Shown piece by piece: positions 1 to 8,973 of a stretch of DNA of 64,000 nucleotides. Numbering within the stretch: position 1 is the first letter of the stretch; every line of letters starts with the position of its first letter. Source of the stretch: Paenibacillus abyssi (GTDB lineage: Bacteria; Bacillota; Bacilli; Paenibacillales; Paenibacillaceae). The stretch is from contig NZ_BMGR01000003.1 in NCBI RefSeq assembly GCF_014640295.1, forward strand, positions 186,001-250,000. Direction: 5' to 3'. The position numbers and the translations under genes were made by a program. Under the pieces are notes generated by a model. That model ran no database searches and was not told the DNA's origin. It saw only the letters and a program-made list of their open reading frames with translations.

Positions 1-389
1 TCCCAATGCCTCGCTTGTTGGTTGCGCACCGCTTGATGTATATTACGCGTTAATCCTAGCAGCAGCGCAAAGGCGGTCTCGGACATTTGCTTCGGATGAA
101 CGCCGCTTGCATTGGTCAGCAGCACGCCGTGCTGCTCCAGTTTCTCAAGCGGAAGCTTGTCGACGCCGGCTGACCAACCCTGCACCCAGCGAAGCTTCGA
201 TTGTGAATGAAGGGTCTCTTTGACAACATTGGAGCTCCAGCCGCATACAACCTCGGCATCCCGAAAATGCTGCGGGTCGATCTCGCTTGCTTTGCCGAAT
301 ACAACCTCCCATTCCGGAGGCGCTGCAATCGCACGAACCTGTTCCTGCTGCTCCGGCGTAAAACCGTGCAGACAGATCATTTTCCGCAT
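1..389 (-). CDS. D-isomer-specific 2-hydroxyacid dehydrogenase, N-terminal part (cut by window edge)
   Basis: The reverse strand reads open from an ATG at 389 to the window edge, about 129 codons. The protein starts MRKMICLHGF. It carries features of the substrate-binding domain of NAD-dependent 2-hydroxyacid dehydrogenases: a core VVCGWSSN, then WVQGWSAGVDKLP, then TNASGVHPKQMSETAFALLL, which is the usual entry to the dinucleotide-binding domain. That cofactor domain and the catalytic Arg/Glu/His lie outside the window, so the substrate cannot be told. A weak AGGA lies upstream of the start; a second in-frame ATG at 380 is possible. It is divergent from the ene-reductase at 510. Confidence 0.8.
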   Translation of the reverse strand, partial: MRKMICLHGFTPEQQEQVRAIAAPPEWEVVFGKASEIDPQHFRDAEVVCGWSSNVVKETLHSQSKLRWVQGWSAGVDKLPLEKLEQHGVLLTNASGVHPKQMSETAFALLLGLTRNIHQAVRNQQARHW

Positions 390-509
390 AGCTTGTTCAG
401 TCCTTTCCTGTTTCGGTTCATCGATTCAACTGTAGGTTTCACTATTATTGTTTAACACGAAATGCGCCAAAAGAAAAGCCAACGCGCTACATTCAGGAGG
501 AATAACGAT

Positions 510-1538
510 ATGAATCATCTAAATACACCCTTTGAGCTCAAATCCTTGTCGCTGAAAAACCGGATTGTCATGCCGCCAATGTGCCAATATTCCGCACTAG
601 CCAAAGACGGCATGCCGACCGACTGGCATTATGTACATTATGTCTCCCGTGCTGTCGGCGGCGCAGGCTTGATTATCATCGAGATGACCAATGTGGAGCC
701 GGACGGCCGCATTACCGATCATTGTCTTGGTTTGTGGTCGGACGAGCATACGCCAAAGTTCGCGCGCATTATTAAGGAAGCGCAGAAATACGGAGCGAAA
801 GTGGCGATTCAAATCGCGCATGCCGGCCGTAAAGCGGAGGATGCCCCACAGCCGGTTGGTCCATCGACTATTGCAGTAGACAATACGTTCAAAACTCCTC
901 GTGCACTTACAACGGAAGAAGTGAAAGCAATGGTCCTGAAATATCAAGAGGCCGCTCGGCGTGCTCTGGAAGCCGGAGTGGATACGATCGAGCTGCACGG
1001 TGCACACGGTTATTTGATCCACCAGTTCCATTCCCCTGGAATCAACAATCGTGACGATGAATACGGAAAGGACCTGTCTTTGTTCGGCGTAGAAGTCATC
1101 AAGGCAGTTAAGGAGATCATGCCGAAGGATATGCCGCTCATCATGCGGGTGTCGGCAGTTGAATATATGGATGGCGGTTATGATGTGGATCATATGATTG
1201 AGATCGCATCTAAGTACAAAGCTGCAGGCGTGGACGTTTTCCATGTTTCCACCGGAGGCGAAGGTCCTGTAGGCACGACACGGAAGCCCCAATACGCTCC
1301 CGGTTATCAAGTGGACTTTGCCAAAGCGTTAAAGGATGCTTTGGAGATGCCGGTCATTGCGGTAGGCATGCTGGATGATCCTCAGCTTGCAGAAGCGACA
1401 TTGGCAGAGGGCAAAGCCGACTTGGTAGCTGTTGGAAGAGGCATGCTGAAGGATCCATATTGGGCTGTACATGCGCTGGCCGAAGTGAGCGGCGTTGTAG
1501 AAGGCAGTGTGCCTGTACAGTACGAACGAGCATATTGA
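510..1538 (+). CDS. namA: NADPH dehydrogenase, old yellow enzyme family (NamA/YqjM type)
   Basis: A 342-residue FMN-dependent ene-reductase that reduces activated C=C bonds with NADPH in the cytoplasm. The length fits YqjM (about 338). Residues 20-28 (VMPPMCQYS) hold the Cys and Tyr of the YqjM subclass (C25, Y27), the active-site HGAHGYLIHQFHSP lies near residue 165, and the FMN phosphate-binding end is VGRGMLKDP. An open frame reaches back to 462, but AGGAGG at 496-501 sits eight bases before the ATG at 510, which decides the start. In the family, C26 tunes the flavin redox potential. Physiological substrate unknown. Confidence 0.93.
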   Translation: MNHLNTPFELKSLSLKNRIVMPPMCQYSALAKDGMPTDWHYVHYVSRAVGGAGLIIIEMTNVEPDGRITDHCLGLWSDEHTPKFARIIKEAQKYGAKVAIQIAHAGRKAEDAPQPVGPSTIAVDNTFKTPRALTTEEVKAMVLKYQEAARRALEAGVDTIELHGAHGYLIHQFHSPGINNRDDEYGKDLSLFGVEVIKAVKEIMPKDMPLIMRVSAVEYMDGGYDVDHMIEIASKYKAAGVDVFHVSTGGEGPVGTTRKPQYAPGYQVDFAKALKDALEMPVIAVGMLDDPQLAEATLAEGKADLVAVGRGMLKDPYWAVHALAEVSGVVEGSVPVQYERAY

Positions 1539-1600
1539 GTGGAAATTCTACTGAAAAAGCGCTAAACTAGAATTACAAAGCTCATATGAGGTGAATAGTC

Positions 1601-1828
1601 ATGACCGAAGAGAATAAAATGGCAGAACATGAAGAAGTTGGCCAAGCGGAGAACGCGCCGCGGAAAGTTTCTCTTGCTGAAGCAATGAAACAGAAGCTTG
1701 CTCAGAAGAAACAAGCGCAAGCGGATGCCAACAACCAGAAGAAACATCAGGTTGCGGGCAACCAGCCGAAGATGAAAAGCCAGAATACCAAAAAAATCAA
1801 TAACCAAAGGAAACGTATGGGCGTATAG
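1601..1828 (+). CDS. small Lys/Gln-rich hypothetical protein
   Basis: A 75-residue very hydrophilic protein, preceded by a GAGGTGA ribosome binding site. The second half is dominated by Lys, Gln, Asn and Ala (for example QKLAQKKQAQADANNQKK) and ends KKINNQRKRMGV, so it is strongly basic and probably disordered. No membrane segment or known domain is visible. It sits between the ene-reductase and a hemolysin III gene on the same strand, 35 bases ahead of the latter. I do not recognise the family; the basic disordered character would fit nucleic-acid or ribosome binding, but that is a guess. Confidence 0.7.
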   Translation: MTEENKMAEHEEVGQAENAPRKVSLAEAMKQKLAQKKQAQADANNQKKHQVAGNQPKMKSQNTKKINNQRKRMGV

Positions 1829-1863
1829 TGAAGGAAAGCCTTGGTTTGGAAGGGTGATAAACA

Positions 1864-2508
1864 GTGGCGAATACACACACCTATACCCGAAAAGAAGAGG
1901 TCGCCAACGCAATTACGCATGGCATTGGGGCGGCGCTCAGCGTAGCCGCTCTGGTGCTGCTTATCGTTTTTTCTTCTTTGAAAGGCACGGCATGGCATGT
2001 GGTCAGTTTTACCATCTACGGCAGCGCCATGCTGATGCTGTACTTGGCCTCTACGCTGGTGCACAGCTTTCCGGAAGGAAAGGTTAAGAATTGGTTCGAG
2101 ATCGCAGACCATTCCTGCATCTACATTTTCATCGCAGGCACGTATACGCCAATCCTGTTTAACGTGGTGCAGGGAACGCTCGGTTGGGTGCTGTTCGGCA
2201 TCGTATGGGGGGTTGCGCTCGTAGGGGTCGTGTTCAAATCGTTCTTTGCGTCGAAATTTTTATTTACCTCTACACTGATTTATATCGCAATGGGCTGGAT
2301 CATCGTATTTGCCTGGGGGCCTCTGGTCGAAAATCTAGCTCCCGGCGGCTTGAAGCTGTTAATTGGCGGCGGATTGCTATATACGTTCGGCACTGTATTC
2401 TATATGTGGCGCAGCTTTCCTTATCATCATGCGGTATGGCATTTGTTCGTGCTTGCCGGCTCCATTCTTCACTTCTTTATGATGTTGCTGTACGTGCTCC
2501 CAAATTAA
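1864..2508 (+). CDS. hemolysin III family membrane protein (YqfA/YplQ-like)
   Basis: A 214-residue polytopic membrane protein of the hemolysin III (PAQR-related) family. Family marks visible are an N-terminal EEVANAITHGIGAALS, the segment IADHSCIYIFIAGTYTPI, and the C-terminal YHHAVWHLFVLAGSILHF with conserved His residues that are proposed metal ligands in the superfamily. About seven hydrophobic segments can be counted. The start is GTG 1864, behind AAGGGTGAT. Despite the name, most bacterial members are not toxins; a role in membrane homeostasis is inferred from the family. The stop codon lies inside the downstream terminator stem. Confidence 0.9.
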   Translation: MANTHTYTRKEEVANAITHGIGAALSVAALVLLIVFSSLKGTAWHVVSFTIYGSAMLMLYLASTLVHSFPEGKVKNWFEIADHSCIYIFIAGTYTPILFNVVQGTLGWVLFGIVWGVALVGVVFKSFFASKFLFTSTLIYIAMGWIIVFAWGPLVENLAPGGLKLLIGGGLLYTFGTVFYMWRSFPYHHAVWHLFVLAGSILHFFMMLLYVLPN

Positions 2509-2522
2509 TTGGGAGCTTTTTT
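2496..2522. terminator. intrinsic terminator shared by convergent genes
   Basis: Stem GCTCCCAA (2496-2503) pairs with TTGGGAGC (2509-2516), followed by six T. It ends the hemolysin III gene and overlaps the 3' ends of both converging genes. Confidence 0.85.
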
Positions 2523-3362
2523 GTTGTGAAGCAGCTTGGCAATTACCCGCTCGAAAGTGCGCCATGGCAGCAGCGCTTTGCTCCATAGCGAAAGTCTCGC
2601 GCCGCGGCCCATCGGATAGCGGAGCTTTGGGGCCGGATGGTTGGCGATACGCACAATCGTCTCCGCGACTTCCTGGGGATCGGGGGCGGTGGCAGCAGCC
2701 TTTCTGGAATACGCGAGCACGGACGAAAGCTGCTCATAATATGGGGAAGAGGGATGCAGCGGGATGGAATCAAAACCCTTCTGCCATATTTCCGTCCGAT
2801 AGGCGCCGGGTTCGACCAGTACCACTTTGACCCCGTGGGGCAGCATCTCGTGACGTAATGCTTCGCTTAGCCCCTCCAGCGCATATTTTGATGCGGCATA
2901 AGGCGCATAACCGGGAAAGCCGACCCGGCCGCTTAGACTGCTGATATTAATAATCAGCCCTTTCTTCCGCTTACGCATGAAAGGCAGCACCGCCTGCGTT
3001 ACCGCAACGACACCGAACAAATTGGTCTCCATCTGCCTTCGCCATTCCTCCATCGTGACATCCTCCACAAAACCTCCGACAGCCATCCCCGCATTGTTGA
3101 CAAGCACATCGATCGTACCGTGGGCTTCAATAATAGATTGAACGACGGTCCGGACAGCTTCGTGATCCGTCACATCCAGCTTTAAACAGTGAATAAGGTC
3201 AGTGACATCCGCTTCCACAGCGGTGGCCAGCAGTTTGTCCCGCTTTTGAGTATCGCGCATTGTAGCGGCAACTATAAATCCGTTCTTAGCCAAAGCGATT
3301 GCGGTCTGCAGACCAAAGCCGCTTGAAGCGCCGGTAATCATGGCAATTGGACGTGGTTTCAT
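2505..3362 (-). CDS. short-chain dehydrogenase/reductase (classical SDR)
   Basis: A 285-residue NAD(P)-dependent oxidoreductase. The Rossmann motif TGASSGFG is at residues 10-17, NNAG lies near residue 90, ISS and the catalytic YAASK follow near 145-160, and LVEPGAYRTE covers the cofactor loop. The C-terminal 60 residues are basic and extended, as in the 'SDR family oxidoreductase' group acting on lipids or steroids; the actual substrate is unknown. The open frame extends upstream to 3443, but GGAGGA eight bases before the ATG at 3362 fixes the start. It converges on the hemolysin III gene with an overlap of four bases. Confidence 0.92.
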   Translation of the reverse strand: MKPRPIAMITGASSGFGLQTAIALAKNGFIVAATMRDTQKRDKLLATAVEADVTDLIHCLKLDVTDHEAVRTVVQSIIEAHGTIDVLVNNAGMAVGGFVEDVTMEEWRRQMETNLFGVVAVTQAVLPFMRKRKKGLIINISSLSGRVGFPGYAPYAASKYALEGLSEALRHEMLPHGVKVVLVEPGAYRTEIWQKGFDSIPLHPSSPYYEQLSSVLAYSRKAAATAPDPQEVAETIVRIANHPAPKLRYPMGRGARLSLWSKALLPWRTFERVIAKLLHNKKAPN

Positions 3363-3452
3363 CGTATTCCTCCAAAGAATAATAGGTGCAAAGAAATAAG
3401 GATTAGCTATCATTGTACACGGAATATGCCCTTTCGTTAACAATGGACTTAT

Positions 3453-4244
3453 TTAATCTATTCCATCCGGACACCATGCGGGCGGAAAGCTGCACATTGC
3501 TTTGGTGAAGTGGGGATCTTCTTTGCTTAACTTGCTAAAATAATTACGGATCACATGGTTGCCTGGAACTGAGCCTGCCAGGAAGCTGAACTTGTATTCG
3601 TCCTTCACATGAAGATAGTAATAGGTTTTGTCGGTTTTTGGGGATCGATAGATAAGCGGGGGTAAATGGGGAACGATATCATGTTCGTTGCAAATCCGCC
3701 AGCTGACCGGAATGATTTGGTTATAATTACGGACAAATTGAGGATTTCCCACTCGTGGCGAGGCAAATGTGTAGACATGGGGATTGCGGAAAGGCGTATT
3801 GGCGGCGATGTCCGGAGCGGCAAGAGTCGCAAGCGCGCCTCCCAGGCTATGCCCTGTAACAAACAATGGTTTTTGATGGGAATACTTATTTAAAGCCCGG
3901 AGCAGCTGCTCGCGTGCAGACATGTAAATATCGGTAAACCCTTTGTGTGTGAGGCCGAAATCCTTTACCGGAAGGTATGGGGTTTGCCGTGCGATAAAAT
4001 CGGACACCCATTCAACTGCAGTACTGGTGCCCCGAAATGCCACGATTAATGCCTGATCGGATTCGAGAATGAATCCGAATCGTTCGTATCCGCTGTTGTA
4101 GGACTGTGCCTCGATCGCATCTACGGAGCTGTAGCTGTGGGGAGCAAGAAACAATCCGTCTTTATTGTTGTGCTGTACATAAGTCTGTCCGCAAACGGCT
4201 GCCAAAAACAATGCGTTTCCAATGGGCATGGTTTGTTTCGCCAT
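3453..4244 (-). CDS. class 3 lipase family protein
   Basis: A 263-residue alpha/beta hydrolase of the lipase class 3 (fungal triacylglycerol lipase-like) family. The nucleophile elbow GHSLGG centres on S133. The oxyanion segment ALIVAFRGTST lies near residue 67-75, TFASPRVGNPQFV is the conserved strand after the elbow, and the Asp/His region is NEHDIVPHLPP and later GNHVIRNYF. No signal peptide is seen, so it may act inside the cell. A GGGAGGGG site precedes the ATG at 4244. Substrate unknown (acylglycerol or other ester). Confidence 0.9.
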   Translation of the reverse strand: MAKQTMPIGNALFLAAVCGQTYVQHNNKDGLFLAPHSYSSVDAIEAQSYNSGYERFGFILESDQALIVAFRGTSTAVEWVSDFIARQTPYLPVKDFGLTHKGFTDIYMSAREQLLRALNKYSHQKPLFVTGHSLGGALATLAAPDIAANTPFRNPHVYTFASPRVGNPQFVRNYNQIIPVSWRICNEHDIVPHLPPLIYRSPKTDKTYYYLHVKDEYKFSFLAGSVPGNHVIRNYFSKLSKEDPHFTKAMCSFPPAWCPDGID

Positions 4245-4471
4245 GATTTCCCCTCCCGAAATGAGCGATGATCCGAAGATGCTTTAACTGTTCTATACAT
4301 GCTCCGATAGATTATCTTATGTCTTTGTTGGGCGAATGGGGATGGGGTGATGCGCCTAATTGTAGACGGTGAATTCCTGTTTTGGCATTCTGATCCACAT
4401 TGATTTACAATCAAGATAGCAATCAAAATTTTGGAACATGTAGTAGCATTACATGCTGGAGGGAGCTTATA

Positions 4472-5446
4472 ATGACCTTACATATTGGATTAATAGGAAC
4501 CGGCTGGTTTGCCAAAATGCACGGGGAGATGCTGGCAGGCATGGAGGGAGTAACAGTCAGCGCCATTTGCGGTTCAAGCAAGGAGAAATCTGACCTTATG
4601 GCGGGCTATTTCGATGGAGCCAGAGGTTACTCAACGGTTCAGGATATGCTGGATGCGCAGAAGCTGGATGCAGTGTACGTCTGTGTGCCTCCTTTTGCAC
4701 ATGGGGACATCGAGCGTGAACTGGTCGAACGCGGTATTCCCTTCTTTGTTGAAAAACCGCTTGGCGTCGATCTCGCCACTCCAAGCAAGATTTTGAAATC
4801 GATTGAGGAAAAACAGCTGCTGACATCTGTCGGATACCATTTTCGTTATATGGACAGTACTGCACAGGCCAAGCGAATACTTGAAGATCGTACGATAGGC
4901 ATGGCAGTGGGGCGCTGGATGGGCAATATGCCGAGCGTGTATTGGTGGAGAAATCTGCACAGCTCCGGCGGACAGATGGTCGAGCAGACGACGCATATCG
5001 TGGATCTGCTTCGTTACTTGTTAGGTGAAGTGACAGAGGTGTACGCGGCATACGGACAACAGGTCATGCATAATAAGGAAGAAGCCGTTACCGTGCCCGA
5101 TGTCGGCACCGTTTCGATGAAGCTGGCAAGCGGAGCGGTAGCGGCGATTGTGAATACCTGCATATTGTCGGAGGGTTTTTCTTCAGGGCTGCAGATTTAT
5201 ACGAATGGAGGGACTTTGGAGCTGACGGGCGGAGCGTTATCGGATCGATCGGGTGAACGTGCCACAGAGTTTAAGAATGTTTCCAATCCATATGAAAATG
5301 AGAATAAAGCATTTCTGCATGCTGTTCGTACAGGAGACTCTTCCGGTATCCTTTCAACCTATGCAGATGCTTGGCGGACGCAACAGGTCACAGTTGCGGC
5401 TAATGAATCTGCGCAAAGCGGCTTGCCAGTCAAGCTGGGGGTGTAA
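4472..5446 (+). CDS. Gfo/Idh/MocA family oxidoreductase
   Basis: A 324-residue NAD(P)-dependent sugar or cyclitol dehydrogenase-like protein. The N-terminal Rossmann fold begins with IGLIGTGWFAKMH. FVEKPLGVD near residue 95 carries the catalytic-type Lys of the EKP motif, and GGQMVEQTTHIVDLLRYLLG is the conserved C-domain helix with His. The frame is open from 4400, but GGAGGGAG upstream of 4472 sets the start. It stands alone between opposite-strand neighbours and a strong terminator, so context gives no substrate. Confidence 0.9.
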   Translation: MTLHIGLIGTGWFAKMHGEMLAGMEGVTVSAICGSSKEKSDLMAGYFDGARGYSTVQDMLDAQKLDAVYVCVPPFAHGDIERELVERGIPFFVEKPLGVDLATPSKILKSIEEKQLLTSVGYHFRYMDSTAQAKRILEDRTIGMAVGRWMGNMPSVYWWRNLHSSGGQMVEQTTHIVDLLRYLLGEVTEVYAAYGQQVMHNKEEAVTVPDVGTVSMKLASGAVAAIVNTCILSEGFSSGLQIYTNGGTLELTGGALSDRSGERATEFKNVSNPYENENKAFLHAVRTGDSSGILSTYADAWRTQQVTVAANESAQSGLPVKLGV

Positions 5447-5454
5447 CCGAACAG

Positions 5455-5494
5455 AAAGAACCGCCATCGCAGACAAACGTGATGGCGGTTCTTT
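5455..5494. terminator. intrinsic terminator
   Basis: A perfect 14-bp stem AAAGAACCGCCATC (5455-5468) / GATGGCGGTTCTTT (5481-5494) directly after the Gfo/Idh gene. The symmetrical A and T ends suggest it works both ways. Confidence 0.85.
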
Positions 5495-5530
5495 GAGATC
5501 TGATGTTTGACCTTTGTTAATGCTGCTTAT

Positions 5531-5698
5531 TTAAGGCCTGGCTGAACGTCTGCCCGTAATAAGGGAAATGACGAACAGGATCAAGAAGACAACAAACAGG
5601 ACTTTAGCAACTCCTGCAGCCGCATCTACAATGCCTCCAAAACCGAAAATAGCTGCGACAATGGCGATAATAAAGAATATTGCTGCCCATCTTAACAT
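5531..5698 (-). CDS. DUF1328 small membrane protein
   Basis: A 55-residue protein that opens [20 protein letters not shown], has a glycine-containing turn GGIVDAAAG, and then a second hydrophobic helix ending in ITGRRSARP. This is the DUF1328 (YtjA-like) pattern: two transmembrane helices and a basic C-terminus. A GGTGG site lies before the ATG at 5698. In many bacteria the family is induced by stress and envelope damage; it lies at the edge of a stress-gene block here. Function unknown. Confidence 0.85.
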   Translation of the reverse strand: MLRWAAIFFIIAIVAAIFGFGGIVDAAAGVAKVLFVVFLILFVISLITGRRSARP

Positions 5699-5717
5699 AT
5701 TAACCACCCATCCTTTT

Positions 5718-5742
5718 GTTTAGAATTTTTGTGATCGGGAAT
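5718..5742 (+). promoter_or_regulatory. possible sigma-B-type promoter upstream of the DUF948 gene
   Basis: GTTTAG (5718-5723), 13 bases, then GGGAAT (5737-5742), resembling the Bacillus sigma-B consensus GTTTAA-N12-15-GGGTAT. It is about 190 bases upstream of the start at 5931. The -10 deviates at one central base; this is a visual match only. Confidence 0.35.
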
Positions 5743-5930
5743 TCAGGCTAACCGGTTAGCCCCGCTTGTGGGATGATTAACCGCATCTTTCGAAGATGAA
5801 ACAGGCGGTTTAAAAATTGTCTTTAACTTCCTTTATCGGTCTCTGCCAGCTGATTCAGCGAGTTTGTGCTCGGGTAACATTATTATGAGAGTACGGTTGA
5901 GGCCGGATGATTTCGGAGGGGGATGAGAAG

Positions 5931-6482
5931 ATGTTAATGCAAGTCAGTGTTATGATTATGGCCATATCGGTAGCGGTGTTAGTTATTTATTTGGTGCAAA
6001 CCTTACGCAAGGCACAGGAGTCTATTGATACAGCTAATAAAACATTAAAAGAAGCTCAGGATCTTATCCATAGATCGAAGGATGATGTTGAGGAGCTCGT
6101 TATTAGTGTGCGCAGCTTGATTGATCAAGTGAACCATCAGGTTAGCGCAGTTGATCCTTTGATGTCCTCCATCAAGGATGTCGGCGTGGCTGTCAATGAA
6201 GTAACAACAGCGGCTAAAGAAGTGTCGACAACCTGGATAGACAAGGTAAAGCGTAGAGCCCAGACGGCTGCGGTAACGCCGGCAGAGGCGCCGAAGGCGG
6301 CGGCTTGGCTTGATTGGATTGAAACAGGGATCAAAACAGCAAAAGTGATCAGAAACGTGCTGTACTCAGAACAGCGTAAAACTCATGATGCGAGCACGAC
6401 GGTATATACGAACATGACAGCGAAGAGCCCACTTGATCATGAAAGCAAAAATAGACATGAACAGGCGGTTAAGCTAGGATAG
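5931..6482 (+). CDS. DUF948 family membrane-anchored protein (YtxG-like)
   Basis: A 183-residue protein with an N-terminal transmembrane helix (about residues 1-22, MLMQVSVMIMAISVAVLV...), followed by a long heptad-like region (KTLKEAQDLIHRSKDDVEEL) typical of DUF948. B. subtilis YtxG is a general-stress protein of this family. The C-terminal part is polar and poorly conserved. The start at 5931 is chosen for GGAGGGGG at 5915-5922. It ends 48 bases before the PP2C response regulator and is probably cotranscribed with it. Confidence 0.85.
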   Translation: MLMQVSVMIMAISVAVLVIYLVQTLRKAQESIDTANKTLKEAQDLIHRSKDDVEELVISVRSLIDQVNHQVSAVDPLMSSIKDVGVAVNEVTTAAKEVSTTWIDKVKRRAQTAAVTPAEAPKAAAWLDWIETGIKTAKVIRNVLYSEQRKTHDASTTVYTNMTAKSPLDHESKNRHEQAVKLG

Positions 6483-6530
6483 GGGATACCACAGATGGAG
6501 AGACAGGAACGGAAATCAAGGAGTTGGAAG

Positions 6531-7694
6531 ATGAGAATACTGATTGTTGACGATAATCCCATGAACGTAACCGTTATTCAGGAAATGCTCAGGCGAGCGG
6601 GTTACCGGGATGTTCATTCTGCATCTTCCGGACTAGAGCTCTTTGAACTGGTAGGGTTGAATGAAAATGGAGAGGAGCCGGAGAACCAGTCGCTTGGGGA
6701 TCCGGGCTATGATCTTATACTGCTGGATATGATGATGCCGCGCATCGATGGCATTGCCGCTTGCCGGGCGGTTCAAAACTCGGAGAGGCTGCGGGATATA
6801 CCGATTATTATGGTCACAGCGATCGGTGATTCCAAGAAGCTTGCCGAAGCGCTCGACGCAGGAGCAATTGACTATGTTACGAAGCCGATTAACAAAATCG
6901 AATTGTTAGCCCGTATCCGGGTAGCACTGCGTCTAAAAGAAGAGAAGGATTGGCACAAAGAACGTGATCGGCGTTTGCGTGAAGAGCTTCAGCTTGCCAG
7001 AGAAGTACAGTCTGCTGTGCTTCCCCAACCCATTGCTGAAGAGCATATCGAGATTGGATCCATTTTTTGCCCTTCTGAAGAGCTTGCGGGCGATTTATAC
7101 GCGTGGCACCGCATTGATGATAACCGATATGGCATAGCGGTCATTGATGCAATGGGACACGGCATTTCTTCATCGCTCGTGTGCATGTTTATTGCATCGG
7201 TGCTGAAGGACGCTATGATAAAGCTCATCGATCCGGTACGTGTTATCCATGAGCTGAATCGCAGAGCGCTGCAGCTGCAATTTGCCGATCAGCTCATTCA
7301 ATACTATTACACTGCGATTTATATGGTCGTTGATGTTAGCAGGGGAACAGCAGAGTATGTTAATGCTGGACATCCCCCAGGTCTTTTGCTGAGAAGTGAT
7401 GGAACAACGGAGAGGATGGAGAGCGGAACTACAGCGATCGGTATGTTCGAGGAGATGAAAATCCAGAAACAAACCGTCGAGGTCGGCCAGAAAGACCGTC
7501 TTATCATGGTAACCGATGGCGTTGTCGATATTATGGATGCTGAAGAAGATGAAAAGCTGGATCTGCTGTTCAAACAAATTGCAGCCGCACATGAGAATGA
7601 GGCTCTTACCGTATGGCAGGAATCATTTTTCGCTGATAGCGTACAGGTGAAGCGGCCTGATGACCGTTGTCTTGTCTGGGTTAAAATCAAATAA
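6531..7694 (+). CDS. response regulator with PP2C (RsbU/SpoIIE-type) serine phosphatase domain
   Basis: A 387-residue two-domain protein. The receiver domain (about 1-130) has acidic pair D7-D8, phospho-acceptor D66 in LILLDMMMP, and Lys in YVTKPINK. After a coiled linker (LREELQLAREVQSAVLPQP) comes a PPM phosphatase domain with CPSEELAGDLYAW, IDAMGHGISSSL and MVTDGVVD, which hold the metal-binding Asp residues. Such proteins dephosphorylate an anti-anti-sigma factor. The rsbV-rsbW-sigB genes lie 1.4 kb away on the other strand, so RsbV is the obvious target (inference). AAGGAG before 6531 favours this ATG over one at 6495. Confidence 0.92.
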   Translation: MRILIVDDNPMNVTVIQEMLRRAGYRDVHSASSGLELFELVGLNENGEEPENQSLGDPGYDLILLDMMMPRIDGIAACRAVQNSERLRDIPIIMVTAIGDSKKLAEALDAGAIDYVTKPINKIELLARIRVALRLKEEKDWHKERDRRLREELQLAREVQSAVLPQPIAEEHIEIGSIFCPSEELAGDLYAWHRIDDNRYGIAVIDAMGHGISSSLVCMFIASVLKDAMIKLIDPVRVIHELNRRALQLQFADQLIQYYYTAIYMVVDVSRGTAEYVNAGHPPGLLLRSDGTTERMESGTTAIGMFEEMKIQKQTVEVGQKDRLIMVTDGVVDIMDAEEDEKLDLLFKQIAAAHENEALTVWQESFFADSVQVKRPDDRCLVWVKIK

Positions 7695-7711
7695 TAACGT
7701 TTGAATAAGAA

Positions 7712-7769
7712 AGAGCATTTGCGAGTATAGCCGGTGGAAAAACGGCTAAATTCGCAAATGCTCTATTTC
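7712..7769. terminator. terminator-like hairpin between convergent genes
   Basis: A 13-bp stem AGAGCATTTGCGA (7712-7724) / TCGCAAATGCTCT (7752-7764), with an inner GCCG/CGGC helix, lies between the PP2C gene and the oppositely oriented corA. Confidence 0.75.
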
Positions 7770-7801
7770 GTTGCAGCCACAGCTGCTTAATTTTATGTTT
7801 G

Positions 7802-8863
7802 TCAGGAATGCCGTCTGGATCGGCGCAATGGTTCTGGTTCACCTGAAAAACCGGAAGGGGCAGCGTTCTTTTTGGAAGATGAGCGGGCATGTCTGCTCTT
7901 TCTGGAATTTGATTTCTTGCTGCCGGTACCTGGCTGTTTCTTCTTGGAGCCTTTCAGCAGATCGCCTGTCCAGCCCTTTTTCCACAGCCAAGCGTAGATA
8001 CAAAGCGTCAACACAAGGATAATACCGCACATGGCGGTAAAGCCCCACATCTCATTTGACCATGGCAGAGGCTCAAAATTCATGCCCCATAACGCTCCGA
8101 TCACAGCAGCCGGCGTGAACATAGCCGTAAAAATCGTTAACGTCTTCATAATGTCGTTTCCGCGGAAAGTGGCAATCGCATCATCCATGGAAATGAGCGT
8201 ATCGATTTCCTGGTTGTAATACCGCAGCAGCGTTTCGATTCTCTCTAATTTGTATTCGAATCGCTCAAAGCTGTCCGTCTGTCCAAGCGTCTTCACAAAA
8301 CCTTCCTTAGCTGCGCCGTGAATCTCCCGGATGGGGATGAACAAGTGGCTCCAGTGAAGCAGATCATAACGGCGTTCAAATATTTCATCGATTAATCCGG
8401 TACGATTGCGCCGGTGCATTGCTGCCTCTAATCGGCTCAGCCTTGCTTCAAAAGCATCTAATCCGGTATGTAACGTTTCCAGGATCGCGCTGGTTATGAC
8501 TAAAAAAGCCTCCGGCGCACTGACGCAGCGCTCGAGCTTCTCTTCCCAAGGGGGAGTTTGCAGACGGATGGACAAACGGAGATCTTTATGCAGGGTAATG
8601 AGCCTGTCCTTTACCATCCAAAAATGCATGGACTGAACATCTTCGCCTTCAGCCATTTGGAACAGCAAGGTTCCATGCAGCACCGATTCTCCGCCAGCCT
8701 GCTCATATACGGTAATATTATTATTTTCACGATTTATACACTCGTCTATCCAGCTTGCACATTCGGGAAATGCACGCTTCAATTGTTGAACCGATTGATC
8801 CTCGGTTTGAAGCACAAGGTGCCATTCCCAACCTGTGGCGTAACGAAGCTTGCGATGTAACAT
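7802..8863 (-). CDS. corA: CorA family divalent metal transporter with long basic C-terminal tail
   Basis: A 353-residue inner-membrane Mg2+/Co2+ channel-type transporter. A large soluble, helix-rich N-terminal domain is followed by two transmembrane helices. The first ends in the diagnostic GMN of ALWGMNFEPLPW, and the second is TAMCGIILVLTLCIYAWLW. After it comes an unusual tail of about 55 residues rich in Lys, Ser and Arg (KGSKKKQPGTGSKKSNSRKS and beyond); most CorA proteins end within about 10 residues of TM2. GGAGG before 8863 selects this ATG over one at 8893. Confidence 0.92.
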   Translation of the reverse strand: MLHRKLRYATGWEWHLVLQTEDQSVQQLKRAFPECASWIDECINRENNNITVYEQAGGESVLHGTLLFQMAEGEDVQSMHFWMVKDRLITLHKDLRLSIRLQTPPWEEKLERCVSAPEAFLVITSAILETLHTGLDAFEARLSRLEAAMHRRNRTGLIDEIFERRYDLLHWSHLFIPIREIHGAAKEGFVKTLGQTDSFERFEYKLERIETLLRYYNQEIDTLISMDDAIATFRGNDIMKTLTIFTAMFTPAAVIGALWGMNFEPLPWSNEMWGFTAMCGIILVLTLCIYAWLWKKGWTGDLLKGSKKKQPGTGSKKSNSRKSRHARSSSKKNAAPSGFSGEPEPLRRSRRHS

Positions 8864-8973
8864 CGGTCCAGTCCTCCAAGGCCACAAGGCCATCTTGTCC
8901 GATCCATTGAATAATAGAATAGTATGTAACCATCATACTCCAAAGCGGAAGCGATTGTAAAACAGTTCATAAC

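Noticed and set aside
1544-1574. AATTCTA/TAGAATT inverted repeat after the ene-reductase
   Set aside because: Too short and AT-rich, without a T run, to claim as a terminator.
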